DNA of 64,000 nucleotides, from the NCBI RefSeq assembly GCF_000746085.1, contig NZ_KN050805.1:62001-126000 (forward strand), written 5' to 3'. This document shows positions 8,640 through 17,970 of this stretch, in pieces. Source of the stretch: Methylocapsa aurea (lineage in GTDB: Bacteria; Pseudomonadota; Alphaproteobacteria; Rhizobiales; Beijerinckiaceae). Numbering within the stretch: the stretch's first letter is position 1; each line of letters begins with the position of its first letter. Position numbers and translations under genes: made by a program. A model generated the notes under the pieces. The model was given only the letters and a program-made list of their open reading frames with translations. It searched no databases and had not been told where the DNA came from.

Positions 8640-9317
8640 TTAGTTCGGGACCGATGTCTTGTGCCGCTGCGAACGAATATAGGCGGCCGCGTCGCCAACG
8701 TCGGGCTGATCCTTTGGCGCTTCGGCGGCGGTGGCTTTCACTGCGGCGGTCGCCTTCCGGTACCCCGGCGGCGGTTCAGTCAGATACTTGCGCGGCGGTT
8801 CGACGCCAGGCGTGAGGGTCTCAGGCTGTCCGCCTCCAACGACGGCTTGCAGGGCCTTCCAGGGCGCATAAAGACAAATTGGCGTGCCCGAACTCGCCTG
8901 ACATTCGCTGGCGGGCCCCTCGGTCGGCAAATCGCCGCGGCCGCGCTGCAATTCCGCCTGGGTGAGTTCCGCGCGGGCATTTTCCATAAGTTGCGGCGCG
9001 GGCCGCTGCGATTCGAGCGCCGCCCGGCGCCTTTCCGCAATATCGGGATCGGCTGGCCATGATGGGTCGCGCACGGCCTCTTTCGGCGGGGGCAGATCCA
9101 ATTTGGGCGGAAGAACAATTGGCGGCCGGGCGCGATAATCGATCGATTCCTTTTCCTTGTCGAACTGCAGTCCGACGAAGCCGAGAACCGAATTGAAGGG
9201 ATTGGTGTCCTCCTGGGCCCTGGCCGGCAAAGAGCCGATCAGCCCCGAGGCGACAAGCACGCCAGCCGCGGCCATCAGAACGGCCCGCCCGCCGGGTTGA
9301 ATTTTGTCGAAGACCAT
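8640..9317 (-). CDS. Exported protein of unknown function (225 aa)
   Basis: The start is ATG 9317 (MVFDKIQPGG), nine bases after GAGG. An upstream in-frame ATG at 9326 sits too close to that site. A hydrophobic signal segment (AVLMAAAGVLVASGLIGSL) ends at PARAQ, so export is likely. The mature part is proline-rich with polar segments, including the blocks NPFNSVLGFVGLQFDKE and PPIVLPPKLDLPPP, and ends in alanine-rich low complexity. One cysteine pair (ECQASSGTPIC) could form a disulfide. I do not recognise a domain. It lies downstream of lspA on the same strand with about 205 bp between. Confidence 0.75.
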   Translation of the reverse strand: MVFDKIQPGGRAVLMAAAGVLVASGLIGSLPARAQEDTNPFNSVLGFVGLQFDKEKESIDYRARPPIVLPPKLDLPPPKEAVRDPSWPADPDIAERRRAALESQRPAPQLMENARAELTQAELQRGRGDLPTEGPASECQASSGTPICLYAPWKALQAVVGGGQPETLTPGVEPPRKYLTEPPPGYRKATAAVKATAAEAPKDQPDVGDAAAYIRSQRHKTSVPN

Positions 9318-9522
9318 GACGTCCATCCTCTTCAAATCTCGCGGGCGAAAGCCGGCCTCCGCAAAGCCGCGAGTCTTTTTGCCGACCCCGCCCAAATCCT
9401 TGCCGCGCCCATAAACTTTGGCAAGCCCGCGCGTGACGCAAAGGTAGCGATAACGGCCATTTTAGGTAACTTCGCGGCAATTTGACGGCAGAGCGGGCGC
9501 CGAGACAGTTTTCCAAACATCT

Positions 9523-10029
9523 TTATTGGCCGGCGGCGCGCTCCGGCTCGCTGGCCTTGCCGGCCAAAAACACGGATTCATAAAGCAGAAGCGCGACGCC
9601 GACGACAATCGCGACATCGGCGAAATTAAAGACGTACCAGGAAAAGGAGCCAAGGTGAAAATGATAGAAATCGGCGACGAACCCATAGGCGAGCCGGTCA
9701 TAGGCATTGCCGAGCGCGCCGCCGACGATAAGGCCCAGCCCAAGGCCGACGGTCTTGGTTCTGGCCCTCCAGAGCCAGAGGCCGAGGAGCGCCGTCGCCG
9801 CAACTGTTAGCGCCAGCAGGCCGTAACGCTCCATATCGGTGCGCGCACTGAGGAGCGAATAGGAAATCCCAGGATTCTTGGCGAAAATCACGTCGAAAAA
9901 GGGCGTCAGCCGCACCGGCTGGCGCGCTTCGATTCCATAGATAAAAATAAGCCAAAGCTTGTTGGCCTGATCCACCGCGAGAGTCGCCAGGACGGCCAGC
10001 GCGCCCAAGATCCGCGGCGTCATAGCCAT
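9523..10029 (-). CDS. lspA: Lipoprotein signal peptidase (signal peptidase II)
   Basis: LspA is the inner-membrane aspartyl protease that cleaves prolipoproteins after lipidation. The 168-residue protein has four hydrophobic segments and the family blocks: VDQANKLW near the first segment, [26 protein letters not shown] (first catalytic Asp in N-x-x-D-R) and [11 protein letters not shown] (second catalytic Asp). The start at 10029 (MAMTPRIL) follows AGGGCG and overlaps the 3' end of ileS. An alternative ATG at 10023 forms ATGA with the ileS stop. Either way the two genes are translationally coupled, a common ileS-lspA arrangement. Confidence 0.96.
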   Translation of the reverse strand: MAMTPRILGALAVLATLAVDQANKLWLIFIYGIEARQPVRLTPFFDVIFAKNPGISYSLLSARTDMERYGLLALTVAATALLGLWLWRARTKTVGLGLGLIVGGALGNAYDRLAYGFVADFYHFHLGSFSWYVFNFADVAIVVGVALLLYESVFLAGKASEPERAAGQ

Positions 10030-13000
10030 CGGCCCATCGCCCTGAGTTCGCGCAGGGCCTGCGCATTGCGCGGCGTCACGTCGGGAAATTCGGGATCGCT
10101 CCCGACCAGCGTCGAGATTTTCCACGACCTCGCGCATTTTTTTCCATCCGCCCGGCGCGGCAGGACGGCGACGCCTGGAACCTCGTCAAGCCTAAAGGCC
10201 TCCGCCGGCCCCTCCCCCGCTTCGATCGCGATATCGGAGGTGATACAGATTTCGGAAAAATCCACCCCTTCGAGCAGCGCCCGCCAGGACTCCTCCGTGA
10301 TGAAGACCCTTGGAGCGGCCTCGAGCGAAGAGCCGATTCGCTTTTGCGCCCGCTCAATTTCCAGCGCGCCGGTGACGACCGAGCGGATGCGACGGATGAT
10401 TTCCCATTTGGCGGCGAGTTGGTCATCGCGCCAGGCGTCCGGAACCTTGGGAAAACCTTCGAGATGAACCGAGAGCGCGTCGGGGTAGCGCGACAGCCAG
10501 GCCTCCTCCGAAGTGAAAGCGAGAATCGGCGCGAGCCACAGCGTGACGCAGCGAAAAATCTGTTCGATGGCTTCGAGCGCCGCCCGCCGCTTTTCGCTCG
10601 AAGGCGGTTCGCAATAGAGCGCATCCTTGCGAATATCGAAATAGAAGGCCGAAAGATCCGAGTTCAAGAAAGCCGACAGGCGCGCGACGATGCGCTTATA
10701 ATCGAAACGCTGATAGGCGTCGGCGATCTCGCCATCCAATTCGGCGAGCCGATGCAGCATCAGTCTTTCGAGTTCGCCCATCGCGGCATAGGAGACCGCG
10801 TCTTTCGCATCGTAATGGGCGAGCGACCCCAGCATCCAGCGGATCGTGTTGCGGAGTTTCCGGTAGGTCTCCACAAAGGTCTTCAGGATTTCCGGACCGA
10901 TGCGGAGATCGTCCGAATAATCGGAGGCCGCCACCCAGAGCCGGAGAATATCGGCGCCGGCGTCCTTGATGATCGTTTGCGGCGCGGTGACGTTGCCGGC
11001 CGATTTCGACATTTTCTGGCCCTTCTCATCGAGAACGAAGCCATGGGTCAGAACGGCGTCATAAGGCGCCCGCCCGCGCGTGCCGCAGGATTCGAGCAGC
11101 GAGGAATGGAACCAGCCGCGATGCTGGTCCGAGCCTTCGAGATACATGATTTCATCGGCGCCGCCGTCGCGCAGCCGATGAATGCCGGCAAGGCCGGGAA
11201 AATGCGTCGGATCGTCCAGCGTGAAGGCGTGAGTCGAGCCGGAATCGAACCAGACGTCGAGAACGTCGTCGATTTTTTCGTAGTCGCGCGGGTCGTAGTC
11301 TGGCTCCAGAAAACGGTAGGAAGCCGATTCGCCAAACCACGCGTCGGCGCCGTCTTCCTCGAAGGCCTGTGCGATGCGTTGATTGACCTTCGGGTCCTTG
11401 AGGATTTCCTTGGTTTCCCGATGGACGAAGATCGCGATCGGCACGCCCCAGGCGCGCTGGCGCGAGACCACCCAATCGGGGCGATTGGCGATCATGCCAG
11501 TGATGCGGTTTTCGCCGGCGGCGGGATACCACTTGGTGAGGGCGATTTCGCGCAGCGCGATCTCACGCAGGGTAGGAGCATTCCTTAACGCACCCTCGCC
11601 CTTCGAGACGGCGCTTCGCGCCTCCTCAGGATGAGGGTTTTGAGAAGTTGTTCCCATAGACTTGTCGAGCGCGATGAACCATTGCGGCGTGTTGCGGAAA
11701 ATGAGAGGCTTTTTCGAGCGCCAGGAATGCGGATATTGGTGCTTCAGCTTTCCCCGCGCCACCAGATTGCCGGCGTCGATCAAGGCCTTGATCACCGCCT
11801 CGTTGGCGTCGCCCTTATTGCCTTTGTCGTCGATGACGCGGCGGCCTTCGAAGCCAGGAGCTTCGTTGGTAAGGAAACCGTCGGCGTCGACGGTGTAGGG
11901 GATGCGGGTTTCGATGTTGCGCTCAGCAAGTTCGCGGCCATGCGCCATCCAGATGTCGAAGTCGTCCCGGCCGTGGCTGGGCGCCGTATGGACAAAGCCG
12001 GTGCCCGTATCGGCGGTGACGTGATCGCCATCGAGGAGCGGAACAGCGAAGTCGTAGCCGGTGATCGCTGTCGCGAGCGGATGGCTACAAACAACATCGA
12101 GCAAAAGTCCGGGTGTTATCCGGGCTGGCAGGCGCTCGTAGCCCTCGACCTTTGCGGCGCTGAAGACGCTATCGGCAAGGGCATCGGCGACAACATAATG
12201 CGAGCCGACTCTTGCCCAATTGCTTTCGGGAGCGGCCGTAACGCGGTACAATCCATAAGCAATCTTCGACGAAAAACTGATCGCCCGATTGGCGGGAAGC
12301 GTCCAAGGCGTGGTCGTCCAGATGATGATGGCTGTCCCATCCGGCAACATTGGCTGCATCATCGGGATAGGCTTGCCAGGCTCCAGCGGGCGACCTTCAG
12401 GCGACCAAGACTCTTTAACCGGAAACGCCACATACACCGCATCGCTGACGTGGTCTTCGTATTCCACCTCCGCCTCGGCCAGCGCGGTCTTCTCAACAAC
12501 GCTCCACATCACCGGCTTCGAGCCGCGATACAATGTCCCGTTCTCGGCGAATTTCATGATCTCGCGGGCGATCTGAGCCTCGGCCGGATAGCTCATTGTC
12601 AGATAGGGATGATCCCAATCCCCGGTCACGCCAAGGCGCTTGAATTCTTCCCGCTGCACATCGACCCAATGCTCCGCGAAAGCGCGGCATTCGCGGCGGA
12701 ATTCGATGACTGGCACGGCGTCCTTGTTTTGGCCCTTGGCGCGATGCTGCTCCTCGATCTTCCATTCGATCGGCAGGCCATGGCAATCCCAGCCCGGCAC
12801 ATAGTTCGAGTCTTTGCCGAGCATCTGCTGCGAGCGCGTCACAAGATCCTTGAGAATCTTGTTCAGTGCATGGCCGATATGGATATTGCCATTGGCGTAG
12901 GGGGGGCCGTCATGGAGGACGAATTTCGGCCGTCCCCGCCCCGCCTCGCGCAGGCGGCGATAGAGCTCGATCTCCCGCCAGCGGGCGAGCAGCTCCGGCT

Positions 13001-13118
13001 CTTTTTTCGGCAATCCGGCGCGCATCGGAAAATCCGTCTGCGGCAGATAAAGGCTCTTGGAGTAATCCTGGCCATCGGGCTTCTTGTCAGCCGTTTTGAC
13101 CGTCGTCTGTTCATTCAT
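10020..13118 (-). CDS. ileS: Isoleucine--tRNA ligase
   Basis: Class I synthetase of 1032 residues. The HIGH motif is [14 protein letters not shown] and the KMSKS loop is [10 protein letters not shown]. The editing domain has [13 protein letters not shown] and the catalytic core has [17 protein letters not shown]. The start ATG 13118 (MNEQTTVKT) is chosen because the open frame upstream is low-complexity and lacks family sequence. The C-terminal KKCARSW has one cysteine where other IleS proteins have a Cys pair. The unusual point is a short in-frame insertion of about 27 residues (around [19 protein letters not shown]) after the [12 protein letters not shown] block, encoded by a palindromic repeat at 11593-11637. 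Confidence 0.97.
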   Translation of the reverse strand: MNEQTTVKTADKKPDGQDYSKSLYLPQTDFPMRAGLPKKEPELLARWREIELYRRLREAGRGRPKFVLHDGPPYANGNIHIGHALNKILKDLVTRSQQMLGKDSNYVPGWDCHGLPIEWKIEEQHRAKGQNKDAVPVIEFRRECRAFAEHWVDVQREEFKRLGVTGDWDHPYLTMSYPAEAQIAREIMKFAENGTLYRGSKPVMWSVVEKTALAEAEVEYEDHVSDAVYVAFPVKESWSPEGRPLEPGKPIPMMQPMLPDGTAIIIWTTTPWTLPANRAISFSSKIAYGLYRVTAAPESNWARVGSHYVVADALADSVFSAAKVEGYERLPARITPGLLLDVVCSHPLATAITGYDFAVPLLDGDHVTADTGTGFVHTAPSHGRDDFDIWMAHGRELAERNIETRIPYTVDADGFLTNEAPGFEGRRVIDDKGNKGDANEAVIKALIDAGNLVARGKLKHQYPHSWRSKKPLIFRNTPQWFIALDKSMGTTSQNPHPEEARSAVSKGEGALRNAPTLREIALREIALTKWYPAAGENRITGMIANRPDWVVSRQRAWGVPIAIFVHRETKEILKDPKVNQRIAQAFEEDGADAWFGESASYRFLEPDYDPRDYEKIDDVLDVWFDSGSTHAFTLDDPTHFPGLAGIHRLRDGGADEIMYLEGSDQHRGWFHSSLLESCGTRGRAPYDAVLTHGFVLDEKGQKMSKSAGNVTAPQTIIKDAGADILRLWVAASDYSDDLRIGPEILKTFVETYRKLRNTIRWMLGSLAHYDAKDAVSYAAMGELERLMLHRLAELDGEIADAYQRFDYKRIVARLSAFLNSDLSAFYFDIRKDALYCEPPSSEKRRAALEAIEQIFRCVTLWLAPILAFTSEEAWLSRYPDALSVHLEGFPKVPDAWRDDQLAAKWEIIRRIRSVVTGALEIERAQKRIGSSLEAAPRVFITEESWRALLEGVDFSEICITSDIAIEAGEGPAEAFRLDEVPGVAVLPRRADGKKCARSWKISTLVGSDPEFPDVTPRNAQALRELRAMGRWL
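11593..11637. repeat. Palindromic repeat inserted in frame within ileS
   Basis: A 45-base palindrome runs from CCCTCGCCCTTCGAGAC to CCTCCTCAGGATGAGGG, with outer arms CCCTC and GAGGG and a GGCGCTTCGCGCC centre. On the minus strand it is translated as [14 protein letters not shown] inside ileS without breaking the frame. Its sequence matches a palindrome type I recall as widespread between genes in Hyphomicrobiales. That recollection was not checked. Confidence 0.8.
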
Positions 13119-13333
13119 GATTGTTTTGGCCTGCTCGAGCGTGGCGCGGCTCCCGCCGCTGAATGGGCGTGACGTCCCCGGCTGGGCGCGAGCGGCAAAG
13201 TGCGCGACTTTGGCGCTCAGGCGCGCGCCGGGCCCATAATTCGGAGCGGACGAGACGGGAGCATGAACATAATGCGTTCTAGCAACAGAACCCGAAGGAA
13301 TAAAGCTTTTCGGCGCCGCGTCGCCGGACCGCT
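13119..13333. other. Intergenic region upstream of ileS
   Basis: The 215 bp between ileS and the phytoene-synthase-like gene are open in the ileS frame, but the translation is unlike any IleS N-terminus. It should carry the ileS promoter. I see no convincing -35/-10 pair. Confidence 0.4.
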
Positions 13334-14200
13334 CTATGCCCACCGCTTTGACGCGCGCCAAAGCGTCCATTGACGCCGCCATTGCGGCAGCGCGACCGCC
13401 GTCTCGAATGGATCGTAGCCGCGCTTTTCCATCTGGCGGAGATAGGGTCCGCAAAGCGCGGCGGGCAGAAAGGCGGCGCGGCCCCGATCGGGAAGTCCCG
13501 GCAGCCGCGCCGCGAAAATGTCGAGATGGCGATGGGCATGGGCGCGAAGCTCCTCCAGCGCGGCCAGAACCTCCGGCGTCGCCCGCCCGGCAGCAAAATC
13601 CTCCCGCTGCGCCCCAGTTTTGCGCAAAATCTCAAGCGGAACATAGAGTTGTCCGCGCGCACCATGCCAAGGCAAGGCGCGCAGGATGCCTGTCAAGGCA
13701 TAGGCGATCCCGGCATGCTCGGCCGCGCCGAGCCCGTCGGCTGGCTCATCCGGATTGAGGATCAGCCGCGCCAAACGAAACAGGCTGGAGGAGGTCGCCC
13801 TGGCATAGGCCTCAAGCGCCTCGAGCGTTTCCATCGGATCGTCATAGAGGTCGAATATCCGCGCATCGATCAATTCGAGCAGCGCCGGTTTCGGCAGGCT
13901 GAAACGGGCGATCGCATCGAGCAGCGCCGCCGCGACGGGATTGGCCGAGGCCTCGGCCCCCTCTGGCGCATCAAGCGCATCGCGCCACCATTGATGCCGA
14001 ATTTCGCCGAGCAAAGGCTCGGAGACGATTTCCCGCACCCGCGCGATCTCCAGGTTGAAAGCGTAAAGCGCGTGAAGGTGCGGGCGCAGAGCCTCAGGGG
14101 CAAACAGGCTCGCCAGCCAGCGATCGGGATCGTCGCGACGCAGCAGCATCTCGCAATAGGCGTAATCGGCTTCGCTCGCCTCCGCCGGCCGCGCGCCCAT
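13334..14200 (-). CDS. Squalene/phytoene synthase family protein (NDUFAF6-like)
   Basis: This 288-residue protein has the isoprenoid-synthase fold sequence pattern: [51 protein letters not shown] and the second-half block [22 protein letters not shown]. The canonical DXXXD repeats of true squalene synthases are weak. That weakness, and the position next to a Mth938 gene and secDF, fit the group related to mitochondrial complex I assembly factor NDUFAF6 better than HpnC/HpnD. Its ATG overlaps the upstream stop by one base (TAATG), so it is coupled to the Mth938 gene. Confidence 0.8.
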   Translation of the reverse strand: MGARPAEASEADYAYCEMLLRRDDPDRWLASLFAPEALRPHLHALYAFNLEIARVREIVSEPLLGEIRHQWWRDALDAPEGAEASANPVAAALLDAIARFSLPKPALLELIDARIFDLYDDPMETLEALEAYARATSSSLFRLARLILNPDEPADGLGAAEHAGIAYALTGILRALPWHGARGQLYVPLEILRKTGAQREDFAAGRATPEVLAALEELRAHAHRHLDIFAARLPGLPDRGRAAFLPAALCGPYLRQMEKRGYDPFETAVALPQWRRQWTLWRASKRWA

Positions 14201-14586
14201 TATGGCACGGCCAGAAGGGCCGCGGCGACCCGGCGCTTTTCGCCCAGAAGAATGGAATAGGTGCGCGCCGCGGCCCCGGTCGGCATGGGCTCGGCCCTGA
14301 TCCCGGCCTCACGCAGGCGCTGGCGTAGCGCAGCGCCTAGGGGGACAAGCTCCAGTCCGGTTCCGATCAGCAGATGTTCGATCGACCCCGGCGGCTCGGT
14401 GAAAAGCGGCGCGAGCGAGGCGACGCCGATGTCCGCCGCGTCAACCGCGCTCCAGGCATGGATGCCCGAAGGCAAAGCCAGAATCGAGCCGCGATGCGAC
14501 ATCCCGCCAAACCGGAAGCCGCCCGCTCCATATCCCTCGATCGGATGAGCGCCCGGCAAAAAGCCAGCATATTTTTGTTCCGCCAT
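14200..14586 (-). CDS. Mth938-like (DUF498, NDUFAF3-like) protein
   Basis: A 128-residue single-domain protein with the Mth938 fold pattern: GAHPIEGYGAGGFRFGG, SHRGSILALPSGIHAW, and IEHLLIGTGLELVPL followed by GIRAEPMPTGAAARTYSILL. This family includes mitochondrial NDUFAF3, a complex I assembly factor. ATG 14586 (MAEQKYAG) is preferred over an in-frame ATG at 14607, because family members start close to this point. It sits between secF and the phytoene-synthase-like gene, with 39 bp to secF and a one-base overlap downstream. Confidence 0.88.
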   Translation of the reverse strand: MAEQKYAGFLPGAHPIEGYGAGGFRFGGMSHRGSILALPSGIHAWSAVDAADIGVASLAPLFTEPPGSIEHLLIGTGLELVPLGAALRQRLREAGIRAEPMPTGAAARTYSILLGEKRRVAAALLAVP

Positions 14587-14625
14587 GATCGCATCGCCCG
14601 CGCGCATCCATCAGGATCGCGCCGC

Positions 14626-15573
14626 TTACGCCGAAGCCTTCCCGAGCTTGCCGGCGGCCGGCGGCGCCGTCCCGACGGTTTCACTGCGCAGGCCAAGATA
14701 GATCAGCATCGGCGAGCAAATGAAAACCGAGGAATAGGTCGCAACGAAAATGCCCCAGATCATCGCGATCGAGAAAGAGCGGATGACTTGCCCGCCGAAA
14801 ACCACGAGCGAGAGCAGCGCAAGAAACACGGTGGTCGCGGTCATGACCGTGCGGGGGAGCACCGCATTGACCGAGAGATCGATCAATTGGTCGGTCGGCA
14901 TTCTGCGATATTTCCGCATCATTTCGCGAATGCGGTCGAGCACCACGACGGTTTCGTTCAGCGAATAGCCGACGATGGTGAGAATGGCGGCGATCGACGT
15001 CGTGTTGAATTCAAGCCGCGTCAAAGCGAAAAAGCCGACGGTCAGGAGCAGATCGTGCATTGTCGCGATGATGGCGCCGACCGCGAATTGCCATTCGAAC
15101 CGGAACCAGAGATAGCAGAGAACCGCGACGATCGAAATGACGACGCCGAGCGTGCCCGATTGCACGAGTTCGCCGGAGACGCGCGGGCCGACGACCTCGG
15201 TGCGGCGGATCTCATAGCCATCACCGATCGCCGCCTTCACGCGGCTCACGGCGACCTCTTGCGCGGCGTCGCCGCCCTTTTGAAGGCCAAAACGCAAGGT
15301 CACATCGGAGGGCGCGCCAAAGCCCTGCACCTCGACATCGCCCACGTCCATATGTTCGGCGGTCGCGCGCAATTTAGCGATGTCGGCCGTCCCGGATTTG
15401 GCGCGCAATTCAATCAGCGTGCCGCCGGAGAAATCGATCCCGAAATTCATCCCGAGGCTGAGAAAGAGCACGACCGAGGCGATAGAGAGAACCGCCGAGA
15501 ACGGATAGCTCACGCGGCGGAACCGCATGAAGGGAAATTTGGTGTCCTCTGGCGCCAGGCGCAGCAGCTTCAT
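14626..15573 (-). CDS. secF: Protein translocase subunit SecF
   Basis: SecF is the smaller inner-membrane partner of SecD and uses the proton gradient to pull translocating proteins into the periplasm. The 315-residue protein shows the N-terminal segment and GMNFGIDFSGGTLIEL, the conserved D-F-x-G-G block, then the five-helix RND half with LTVGFFALTRLEFNTTSIA, TIVGYSLNETVVVLDRIRE (the Sec signature) and VNAVLPRTVMTATTVFLAL. ATG 15573 (MKLLRLAPEDTKFPF) is chosen because the longer frame upstream runs into the secD-secF gap. Confidence 0.97.
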   Translation of the reverse strand: MKLLRLAPEDTKFPFMRFRRVSYPFSAVLSIASVVLFLSLGMNFGIDFSGGTLIELRAKSGTADIAKLRATAEHMDVGDVEVQGFGAPSDVTLRFGLQKGGDAAQEVAVSRVKAAIGDGYEIRRTEVVGPRVSGELVQSGTLGVVISIVAVLCYLWFRFEWQFAVGAIIATMHDLLLTVGFFALTRLEFNTTSIAAILTIVGYSLNETVVVLDRIREMMRKYRRMPTDQLIDLSVNAVLPRTVMTATTVFLALLSLVVFGGQVIRSFSIAMIWGIFVATYSSVFICSPMLIYLGLRSETVGTAPPAAGKLGKASA

Positions 15574-15656
15574 TGGTAAGACCCTTTGCCGCGCCCGCGC
15601 GGCCGACCCTCGCACTAGACCATTTTCTAGGCAAAGTGGAAATAGATTGGCGAGAC

Positions 15657-17255
15657 CTAAATCGGCAGCCTGGCCGGCCGCTTGTAGCGATACCACAGCG
15701 TGATCATCATGCGCGTCATCGTCACCGCCGTTATGATGGTGGTGAGAATGCCGAGCGCCAGCGATACCGCGAAACCGCGCACCGGTCCCGAGCCGAGAAA
15801 GTAAAGGATGGCCGCGGCGACGAACATGGTGACATTCGAGTCGACGATGGTTGCGAAGGCGCGGTTGAAGCCAGCGTCGAGCGCGGAGAGGATCGAGCGG
15901 CCCTGATGCGCCTCCTCACGGATGCGCTCATAGATCAAGACGTTGGAATCGACCGCCATGCCGATGGTGAGGACGATCCCCGCGATGCCAGGCAAAGTGA
16001 GCGTCGCGCCAAGGAGGACAAGGCCCGCAAAAATGAAGGCGATATGGACGGCCAGCGCGATATTGGCGAAAACGCCGAAGACGCCATAGGTGATCAGCAT
16101 GTAGAAGGCGACGAGGCCGGCGCCGACATAGGCCGCGCGTTTGCCGGCGTCGATCGAATCCTGGCCGAGGCCAGGCCCAACGGTGCGCTCCTCGACGATG
16201 GTGAGCTTGGCTGGAAGCGCGCCCGCGCGCAAGAGAATCGCCAGCTTATTGGCGTCCTCGACGGTGAAACGCCCAGAAATTTGGCCCGATCCGCCGGTGA
16301 TCGGACCCAAGATGCGCGGCGCCGAGATTACCTTTCCATCAAGAACGATGGCGAAGGGCCGGCCGACATTTTCCGAGGTCACCTCGCCGAATCTTTGCCC
16401 GCCGCGAATATTGAAGCGGAAGTTGACGATCGGCTCCTGCGTGCGGCTATCGAACCCCGGCTGCGCGTCGGTCAAGTCCTCGCCCTGCACCATCACCCGT
16501 TTCTCGACCGGCAATTTTGCGCCGGGCCGCTCCGTATCGTCGAGGGATTCGGTTTCGGACGGATCGGCCCCGGGTTCGGCCACAAGGCGAAACTCGAGCT
16601 TGGCCGTGGTGCCAAGAATTTCCTTGAGCTTGCCGGTGTCTTGCAGGCCCGGCACCTCGACGAGGATGCGGTCTTCGCCCTGGCGCTGGATATTGGGCTC
16701 GGTTGTGCCGAGCGCATCGACGCGGCGGCGCAGAACTTCGATCGATTGCTCGACGGCGCGGCGAATCTTGGCGCTAACGCCAGCCTCCGTCACCGTGAAT
16801 TGGACGAGACCGCTTTCATTTTCGGTCACATCGAAGGCGGGAACGCGGGAGCCATCCGCCGAAGCGCTCGCCGCCGAAGCCGCCAATTGCTTGAGTTTGG
16901 GCATGACCCTGGCGCGCTCGGCCGCATCCGGGATGCGCACTTGCACCCCGCGCTGCAGCACGCCAATTCCGCCGGTGATAGCAATCTTTTCCTCGCGGAG
17001 CGTGCGGCGGACGCTGTCGCGCAGATTGTCGATCAGCGATTTCGTCACCGAGGCGCTGTCCACCTCGAGCAAGACATGCGAGCCGCCCTGCAAATCGAGA
17101 CCGAGCACGATCGCGCGCGCGGGAACCCACGACGGCAGATGCGCGATCAGCGCCTCGCGGTTTTCGGGGCTCAAAAGGCTCGGCACGATTACGAGGACGG
17201 CGAACGCCGTCATGGCCAGGATGGAGACGATCTTCCAGGTCGCGAAACGCAGCAT
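15657..17255 (-). CDS. secD: Protein translocase subunit SecD
   Basis: SecD (532 aa) carries an N-terminal membrane helix, a large periplasmic domain and six C-terminal helices. Visible blocks are GLDLQGGSHVLLEVD near residue 50, VDALGTTEPNIQRQGEDRI and VEVPGLQDTGKLKEILG. In the membrane half are GAGLVAFYMLITYGVFG, LTLPGIAGIVLTIGMAVDSN and VLIYERIREE, then FLGSGPVRGFAVSLALGI. The order yajC-secD-secF is the standard bacterial operon, here with 52 bp after yajC and 83 bp before secF. Confidence 0.98.
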   Translation of the reverse strand: MLRFATWKIVSILAMTAFAVLVIVPSLLSPENREALIAHLPSWVPARAIVLGLDLQGGSHVLLEVDSASVTKSLIDNLRDSVRRTLREEKIAITGGIGVLQRGVQVRIPDAAERARVMPKLKQLAASAASASADGSRVPAFDVTENESGLVQFTVTEAGVSAKIRRAVEQSIEVLRRRVDALGTTEPNIQRQGEDRILVEVPGLQDTGKLKEILGTTAKLEFRLVAEPGADPSETESLDDTERPGAKLPVEKRVMVQGEDLTDAQPGFDSRTQEPIVNFRFNIRGGQRFGEVTSENVGRPFAIVLDGKVISAPRILGPITGGSGQISGRFTVEDANKLAILLRAGALPAKLTIVEERTVGPGLGQDSIDAGKRAAYVGAGLVAFYMLITYGVFGVFANIALAVHIAFIFAGLVLLGATLTLPGIAGIVLTIGMAVDSNVLIYERIREEAHQGRSILSALDAGFNRAFATIVDSNVTMFVAAAILYFLGSGPVRGFAVSLALGILTTIITAVTMTRMMITLWYRYKRPARLPI

Positions 17256-17307
17256 GGCGTTGCAATTTATCCAGAATTTGGGGCCGGAAGCCCAGGGTCA
17301 GGCGGGT

Positions 17308-17649
17308 TCAGGCTTGGTCCTTGACGGGTTCGCCCTTGGACCGAACATCGGCGATCATGTTGCGGATCACGCGGACCCTGACATTGGGGGCGATTTCCAG
17401 TTCAAGTTCGGCGTCGTCGATGATTTTGGTGACCTTGCCGATCAGCCCGCCATTGGTGACGATGCTATCGCCCCTGCGCATGTTCTTGATGAGATCGGCA
17501 TGCTCCTTCGCCCGTCTTTGCTGCGGCCGCATGATCAAGAAATACATGATGATGAGGATCAGCACGAAAGGCGTCAGCGTGCCGATCATATCTGTCGCGC
17601 TGGGGGGCGCTGCCCCGGCGGCTTGGGCGAAAGCAGATGTGATCAACAC
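17308..17649 (-). CDS. yajC: Preprotein translocase subunit YajC
   Basis: A 113-residue single-span membrane protein associated with SecDF. It has a hydrophobic segment (PFVLILIIMYFLIMRPQQ) ending in the signature RPQQRRAKEHADLIKNMR, followed by the soluble domain GDSIVTNGGLIGKVTKI. It starts with GTG at 17649, five bases after GAAGGG. No other start keeps the N-terminal segment. First gene of the yajC-secD-secF run. Confidence 0.95.
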   Translation of the reverse strand: MLITSAFAQAAGAAPPSATDMIGTLTPFVLILIIMYFLIMRPQQRRAKEHADLIKNMRRGDSIVTNGGLIGKVTKIIDDAELELEIAPNVRVRVIRNMIADVRSKGEPVKDQA

Positions 17650-17970
17650 GTTCCCTTCTCCATGTTCATGTGCATCGTCCGGCGCTCCCGCCTGGACGGC
17701 GCGCGAATATAACCGGAGTCGTCATGAAAGCAATGGCGCGCGAGCGCCTGCGTCGGCATTGGGCGCTTTGAGCATATTCTCGTCGAACAGATTGAATCAA
17801 TTGTTCGGAATATGCTCTGGGCGTCGAGATGGAAAGCGCTCGAGCCCCGGGCGGCTTCGCGTTGAATTCATCACGCTCTATGCCTTATTGGCTTTGGGCA
17901 GGATTCTGGCCCAAGAAGCCTGGACTTTTGTCCCGCTCCAAGTGGAGCACTCTTCTGGAGCGTTGCGACA
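17650..17970. other. Intergenic region between divergent yajC and ATPase gene
   Basis: These 321 bp separate two divergent genes and so must hold both promoters. No clear boxes were found. A B-type palindrome lies at 17770-17817. Confidence 0.45.
17770..17817. repeat. Dispersed palindrome, B type first hairpin (reverse copy)
   Basis: The arms are GAGCATATTCTCGTCGAACA and TGTTCGGAATATGCTC around ATTGAATCAA. Reverse-complementing 2264-2312 gives nearly the same sequence, with several substitutions. The second hairpin of the B element is absent here. Confidence 0.8.

Noticed and set aside
15573-17324. 583-codon plus-strand open frame opposite secD
   Set aside because: Antisense of a certain secD; Arg/Asp/Glu-rich translation typical of shadow frames.
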